From NCBI RefSeq assembly GCF_019139535.1, contig NZ_CP077073.1:4182501-4246500 (forward strand): 64,000 nt of DNA, in the 5' to 3' direction. The position numbers and the translations under genes are program-made. The notes beneath the pieces were generated by a model. It saw only the letters and a program-made list of their open reading frames with translations, was not told the DNA's origin and searched no databases. This document shows, in pieces, positions 61,801 to 64,000 of the stretch (position 1 is its first letter; every line of letters starts with the position of its first letter). Origin of the DNA: Pseudomonas muyukensis (GTDB lineage: Bacteria > Pseudomonadota > Gammaproteobacteria > Pseudomonadales > Pseudomonadaceae).

Positions 61801-64000
61801 GATCACGCCCGGCGTTGATCGCCAGGTTGTTGGCCGCCTCGACCCTGGCCGCGCTGTCGACGAAGTCGCGCTGCTGGGCGTAGCTGCCGTTGCTGCTCTG
61901 GTGCGAGGTCGCGCTGCGCTCGTTGGTCACGTCGCGGGTGGCGGTGAGGGTCACGTCACGCCCGGCGATGATGCCGCCGGCCTTGTTCGACAGGTTGTTG
62001 CCCGCCAGCAGGTCGAGACGGTCGCCGGCCTCCACCAGGCCGCTGTTGACCAGGTTGTTGCCGGCCTGGGCCGACAGGTTGTGGGTCGCGCGCAGGGTAC
62101 CGACGTTGTCGAGGTTCTGCCCGGCGATCAGGTTGACGTCGCTGCCGGCAATCAACGCGCCGTTGGGCGCCAGGCGGTCATTGGAGTGGGCCAGGTAGAG
62201 CACCGGCACCAACACCTGCTCGCCATTGACCTCGGCGTTTTCCAGCCACACGATGTCGTGGGTCAGGGCCGCCACCTGCTCGGCGGTCAGGCTCACGCCC
62301 ACCGCCAGGTTGAGCTGCTGCTTGCTCTGGATGGCGTTGTCCATCAGGTACTTGAACAGCTTCTCGTCGGTGTCCTGGCCGTCGATGAAGCGCTGGCCGG
62401 TACGGGCGACCACGGCCTGCTGCACCAGTTTCTGCTCGTAGAAACCGTCACCCAGGCGCTTGGCGCTCAGGTCGGGGTCGTAGCCGAGGTTCGCCAGCAG
62501 GTAGTCCGAACTCATGAACTGCTTGAGGTCGGTGAGTACCGGGTTGGTTTCGATCAGGTACTTGTGCGGGTTGCTGCGCACGCTGCTGTCGGGCAGGCCC
62601 TGCACACGGTCGATGGTGATCGGCGCCGGGCCCTGGGCGTTCAGCGCGGCGGCCTGGGTGATACCGTCGTTCACCTGCGTACGCCCCGGCAGCAGCGGGC
62701 CGCTGCCTGCGCCCGGCAAGGCGGTGTCGATGGCGCTGGCATCGCCGACAACGGTGGCCTGGCCACGGCTGGCGGTACTTAGCTCGGTGCTGCGGCCGGC
62801 CGCCTGGGTGACGTCACCCAGGTTGATGTCGCGCGCCAGCACCTGCGGCAGCGGCTGCTGGCGCTGCACGGCGCTCAGGCTGGCGCCGCCCAGGGTCCAG
62901 CTTTGCGGGCCGCTGTTGGCCGGCGTGCTGCCGGCGTCGGTGCTCAGGCGGAACAAGCCGTGCTGGCCGCTGGGCAGGCTGAAGCCCGGCAGCGCCAGCG
63001 GGTTGACCTGCTGCTGGGCCAGGTCTGGCGGCAACTGCTGGTTGAGGTTGATCCGAGTGGAGAACGCGGTGCCCGGCGCCGAGGTGTCGGTACGCGCGCC
63101 ACTGCCGATGTAGTCGTAGCCCGGGCGCACCACGCTGTTGCTGATGCCGTTGCCGGCGCTGATGCTCACCGCGCCGCCGGCCTGCATCACCCCGGCATAG
63201 CTCTGGTCGCCGCCGGCGAGCTTGCGGCTGCTGCCCAGCGATACCAGCTCCGCTTCGGTCATGCCGATGAAGCCGGCCAGGGCGCCTTGCAGGCCGCCCA
63301 GGTCGTTGGGGTTGTAGCCGGCGCTCTCGTACCAGTACTTGCTGGTGACCGAGTTGGCGACGCTGTACCAGCCGCCGGCGTTCTTGGTGCGCGCCGAGCG
63401 GAAGATACGGGTGGTCTCGGTCTCGCCGGTCTCCACGCCGCTGTTGGTGAGGTTGTTCACCGACGCCACCAGGCTGCCGGCGGCAGCGATGGTGCTGCTG
63501 CTGTTGAGCAGGTCGCCGCCGCGGATCGTGAGGTTGGCGCCCGTGGTGATGCTCGACGCGGCGCTGGCCTCGGTGACATCGAACTTGTCGCGCTGGACGA
63601 TTTCCCAGACGTGGTTGCGCTTGCCACCGCAGTCGCCGGCGTTGTAGCCCTCGATACAGGCGACTTCGCCGATGCGCGCGGTGTACACGCCCTTGTTGTC
63701 GGTCTTGAGTACCGCGCGCACGTTCTGCACGGTGCTGGCGGCCAGGCTCATCGAGCCATCGCTCTGCAGCGAGCCGGAGCTGTTGACGATGCTGCTGGCC
63801 AGGGTGCCCTGGCCGTCGCGGTCGATGGTCAGGTTGCCCAGGCTGTAGACGTCGGCATAGCTGTTGGTCAGGCTGTCGACACGCAGGCCAATGTCGGCGC
63901 CGCTGAACAGCAGGCCATGGTCGTTGACCAGGGCGCCGGTGGTCAGGGTCAGGTTCTGCGCGGCGCCCAGGGTGCCCTGGTTGTTGACGGCACCTGCCGC
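57893..64000 (-). CDS. cdiA: CdiA/FhaB-type contact-dependent inhibition protein, N-terminus beyond the window
   Basis: At least 2035 codons, open to the right window edge, so the signal sequence and TPS secretion domain are not seen. The visible part has filamentous haemagglutinin repeats (AGRDVTLTATRDV, AGNNLVNSGLVEAGDRLDL) over about 59.7-64.0 kb. A pretoxin region follows ([40 protein letters not shown]), then a degenerate VENN motif VQNN at 58868-58879. After it the DNA becomes AT-rich and the toxin begins. The protein should be exported by a CdiB-type partner, presumably encoded beyond the window, and deliver its C-terminus into neighbouring bacteria. The stop overlaps the immunity gene. 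Confidence 0.88.
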   Translation of the reverse strand, partial: AAGAVNNQGTLGAAQNLTLTTGALVNDHGLLFSGADIGLRVDSLTNSYADVYSLGNLTIDRDGQGTLASSIVNSSGSLQSDGSMSLAASTVQNVRAVLKTDNKGVYTARIGEVACIEGYNAGDCGGKRNHVWEIVQRDKFDVTEASAASSITTGANLTIRGGDLLNSSSTIAAAGSLVASVNNLTNSGVETGETETTRIFRSARTKNAGGWYSVANSVTSKYWYESAGYNPNDLGGLQGALAGFIGMTEAELVSLGSSRKLAGGDQSYAGVMQAGGAVSISAGNGISNSVVRPGYDYIGSGARTDTSAPGTAFSTRINLNQQLPPDLAQQQVNPLALPGFSLPSGQHGLFRLSTDAGSTPANSGPQSWTLGGASLSAVQRQQPLPQVLARDINLGDVTQAAGRSTELSTASRGQATVVGDASAIDTALPGAGSGPLLPGRTQVNDGITQAAALNAQGPAPITIDRVQGLPDSSVRSNPHKYLIETNPVLTDLKQFMSSDYLLANLGYDPDLSAKRLGDGFYEQKLVQQAVVARTGQRFIDGQDTDEKLFKYLMDNAIQSKQQLNLAVGVSLTAEQVAALTHDIVWLENAEVNGEQVLVPVLYLAHSNDRLAPNGALIAGSDVNLIAGQNLDNVGTLRATHNLSAQAGNNLVNSGLVEAGDRLDLLAGNNLSNKAGGIIAGRDVTLTATRDVTNERSATSHQSSNGSYAQQRDFVDSAARVEAANNLAINAGRDLLNSGGVLTSGADTNLKAGRDVKLTSVQQVVSNDQGVRHSDYSVTQNGSSLQAGRDLTVSAGRDINAVASAIEAKRDVAMTATGDLSLVSAANEQHSASKTRKVTSQEDHVQQVSSTVAAGGNVALKAGDDLSLSASKVTAGNEAYLYAGGDVNLVAEENSDYSYYRKTKTSRSGLSSSQKTRIDSTHAVTQEGSSVSGDTVAIHAGQDIGVSGSNIVSTNDTSLLAGGNIQIESATQTFEQSHSSSKKKSGLLSSGGIGFTLGSTSLENTATSKTENGKASTVGSVLGNVSIEAGKDLGVKGSELIAGKDITLVGQNVEIVAAEHHNSSEQTAKSKSSGLTLALSGTVGSAVDTAYQIAKQATKEEDSRLSALQGIKAGLTGVQAWQAAQENGGMTSENAGQFVGIAISLGGQKSSSRQTQEQTVSQGSSLTSGNDLTIVAKGNGSDATGGDIRVQGSQLKAGNDLSLEAKRDILLEAAANTQKLDGKNSSSGGAIGASIGVGSSGAGLSIFANANKGSGNEKGNGTTWTETTLDAGNQASLLSGRDTTLKGAQVNADKVVADVGRDLTLQSLQDTDNYKSKQTNVSGGVSVTIIGAGGASGSLSVSQNKLDSKYQSVQEQTGLFAGKGGYQVDVGKHTQLDGSVIASTAEADKNRLSTGTLGWSDIENKAEFKSQMASASVSGGNSGSTGFTSNMPSGTLIAYNHSGSASGTTSSAISEGTLEIRDPGQQKQDVATLSHDVEHANDSISPIFDKEKEQRRLQQVQLIGEIGTQVSDIVRTEGLRKAKDEAKAELRERGISEPKDGASTKEIEEYQKKLVATDAYQKVMGKYGTGGDYQKVAQAVTSALQGLAGGNISGALAGASAPYLAGVIKQVAGENDSIRVMAHAVLGAVVAQAQGNSVVAGAAGAVGGELTAQLLSERLYGTRDTSTLSEDQKQNITALSALAAGLAGGVTGGDANGAATAIQSSINAVQNNYLSAAEAERKKVLERREKAGSLTAEESRELADTRRLDSERDQAVLDACTQGNKSSAGCLTLVAKAQEALKSYGEEVSYRLLYKELYPQDAENASRILSGLDAGGVTRDAAISAIAKESNKSFDEVASQYDTVMKLHAVVTALAGVAGASKGGRVDGLPKNLSVKELNKIPDTAINPALLRDALSDYVKKGNTQGLSVAAGSISVDGNVQYVLSVSGKNWKQNSPTKVEIGGVQYQIITADSRALPSVVNGSNGSTNFNHAEQKLMSYFQDVYAGKKAVVSIGVENTSAAKPGMCSGCAISSAIFAEKNPKFDVRFFQGTTGVNP

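Noticed and set aside
59681..62782. A 1033-codon open frame on the plus strand
   Set aside because: It is antisense to the cdiA repeat region. The regular codon bias of the repeats keeps the opposite frame open, and the product is low-complexity (Ala/Gly/Val/Asp/His) without any domain. The minus-strand frame has clear haemagglutinin repeats.

Overview
The window is a GC-rich chromosomal segment of a fluorescent pseudomonad, most likely of the Pseudomonas putida group. This is inferred from the tig-clpP-clpX-lon-hupB-ppiD order, the tRNA-folD arrangement next to it, abundant putida-type REP palindromes, and strongly GC-ending codons. The exception is 52.3-58.9 kb, which is visibly AT-rich.

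Layout. 0-2.2 kb: a CHAD protein (cut by the window edge), a small lipoprotein and a patatin-like phospholipase, followed by a REP array. 2.7-11.2 kb (minus strand): the protein quality-control block ppiD, hupB, lon, clpX, clpP, tig. 11.4-12.3 kb: a small coiled protein and four tRNAs (two His, one Leu, one Arg). 12.6-19.6 kb: folD, then a citrulline/ornithine catabolic cluster (ctlX, ornithine cyclodeaminase, a four-part polar amino acid ABC transporter and an Lrp-type regulator). 19.7-24.5 kb: a 1597-residue LRR protein with a NEL-type E3 ubiquitin ligase region. 24.6-27.9 kb: an Aer-type chemoreceptor followed by a PAS-GGDEF-EAL protein. 28.2-35.8 kb: small regulators, a dicarboxylate symporter with two GntR regulators, an isochorismatase-like hydrolase, a GNAT, a lipoprotein, a second REP array, and a PACE efflux/LysR pair. 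36-43.1 kb: a dCache chemoreceptor, a YkvI-like permease, a DauA-like D-amino-acid dehydrogenase with RidA and a divergent XRE-cupin regulator, a TauE/SafE permease and a heme oxygenase. 43.2-51.6 kb: a small biosynthetic cluster (cupin, KASIII-like enzyme, adenylation-carrier protein, VOC protein, GNAT, Lys/Orn N-hydroxylase), facing a FepA-family TonB receptor. 52.3-64 kb (minus strand): a contact-dependent inhibition (CDI) locus.

The CDI locus is the most interesting part. A large CdiA/FhaB-type protein runs off the right edge and ends in a module with HAE and CxxC motifs, which suggests a deaminase-fold toxin. Its stop codon overlaps the first of two tandem SUKH-like immunity genes. Downstream lies a graveyard of displaced modules: a CdiA repeat fragment carrying a nonsense codon, two immunity genes that still overlap the last 15-20 codons of otherwise missing toxins, and a full orphan CdiA-CT with its own immunity gene. 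At least six copies of a roughly 107-bp element with long inverted ends (GGGGACAGATTTATTTTCC) sit at nearly every junction between these pieces. This looks like a MITE/REP-like element involved in, or marking, the break-up and reshuffling of toxin-immunity cassettes.

Functional links. The arginine-related genes recur in two places: citrulline/ornithine use at 13.6-19.6 kb, and probable D-arginine or D-amino-acid oxidation with imine clean-up at 39.2-41.4 kb. The 43-51 kb block is probably connected to making an N-hydroxylated, possibly iron-binding metabolite; the neighbouring FepA-type receptor fits this but does not prove it.
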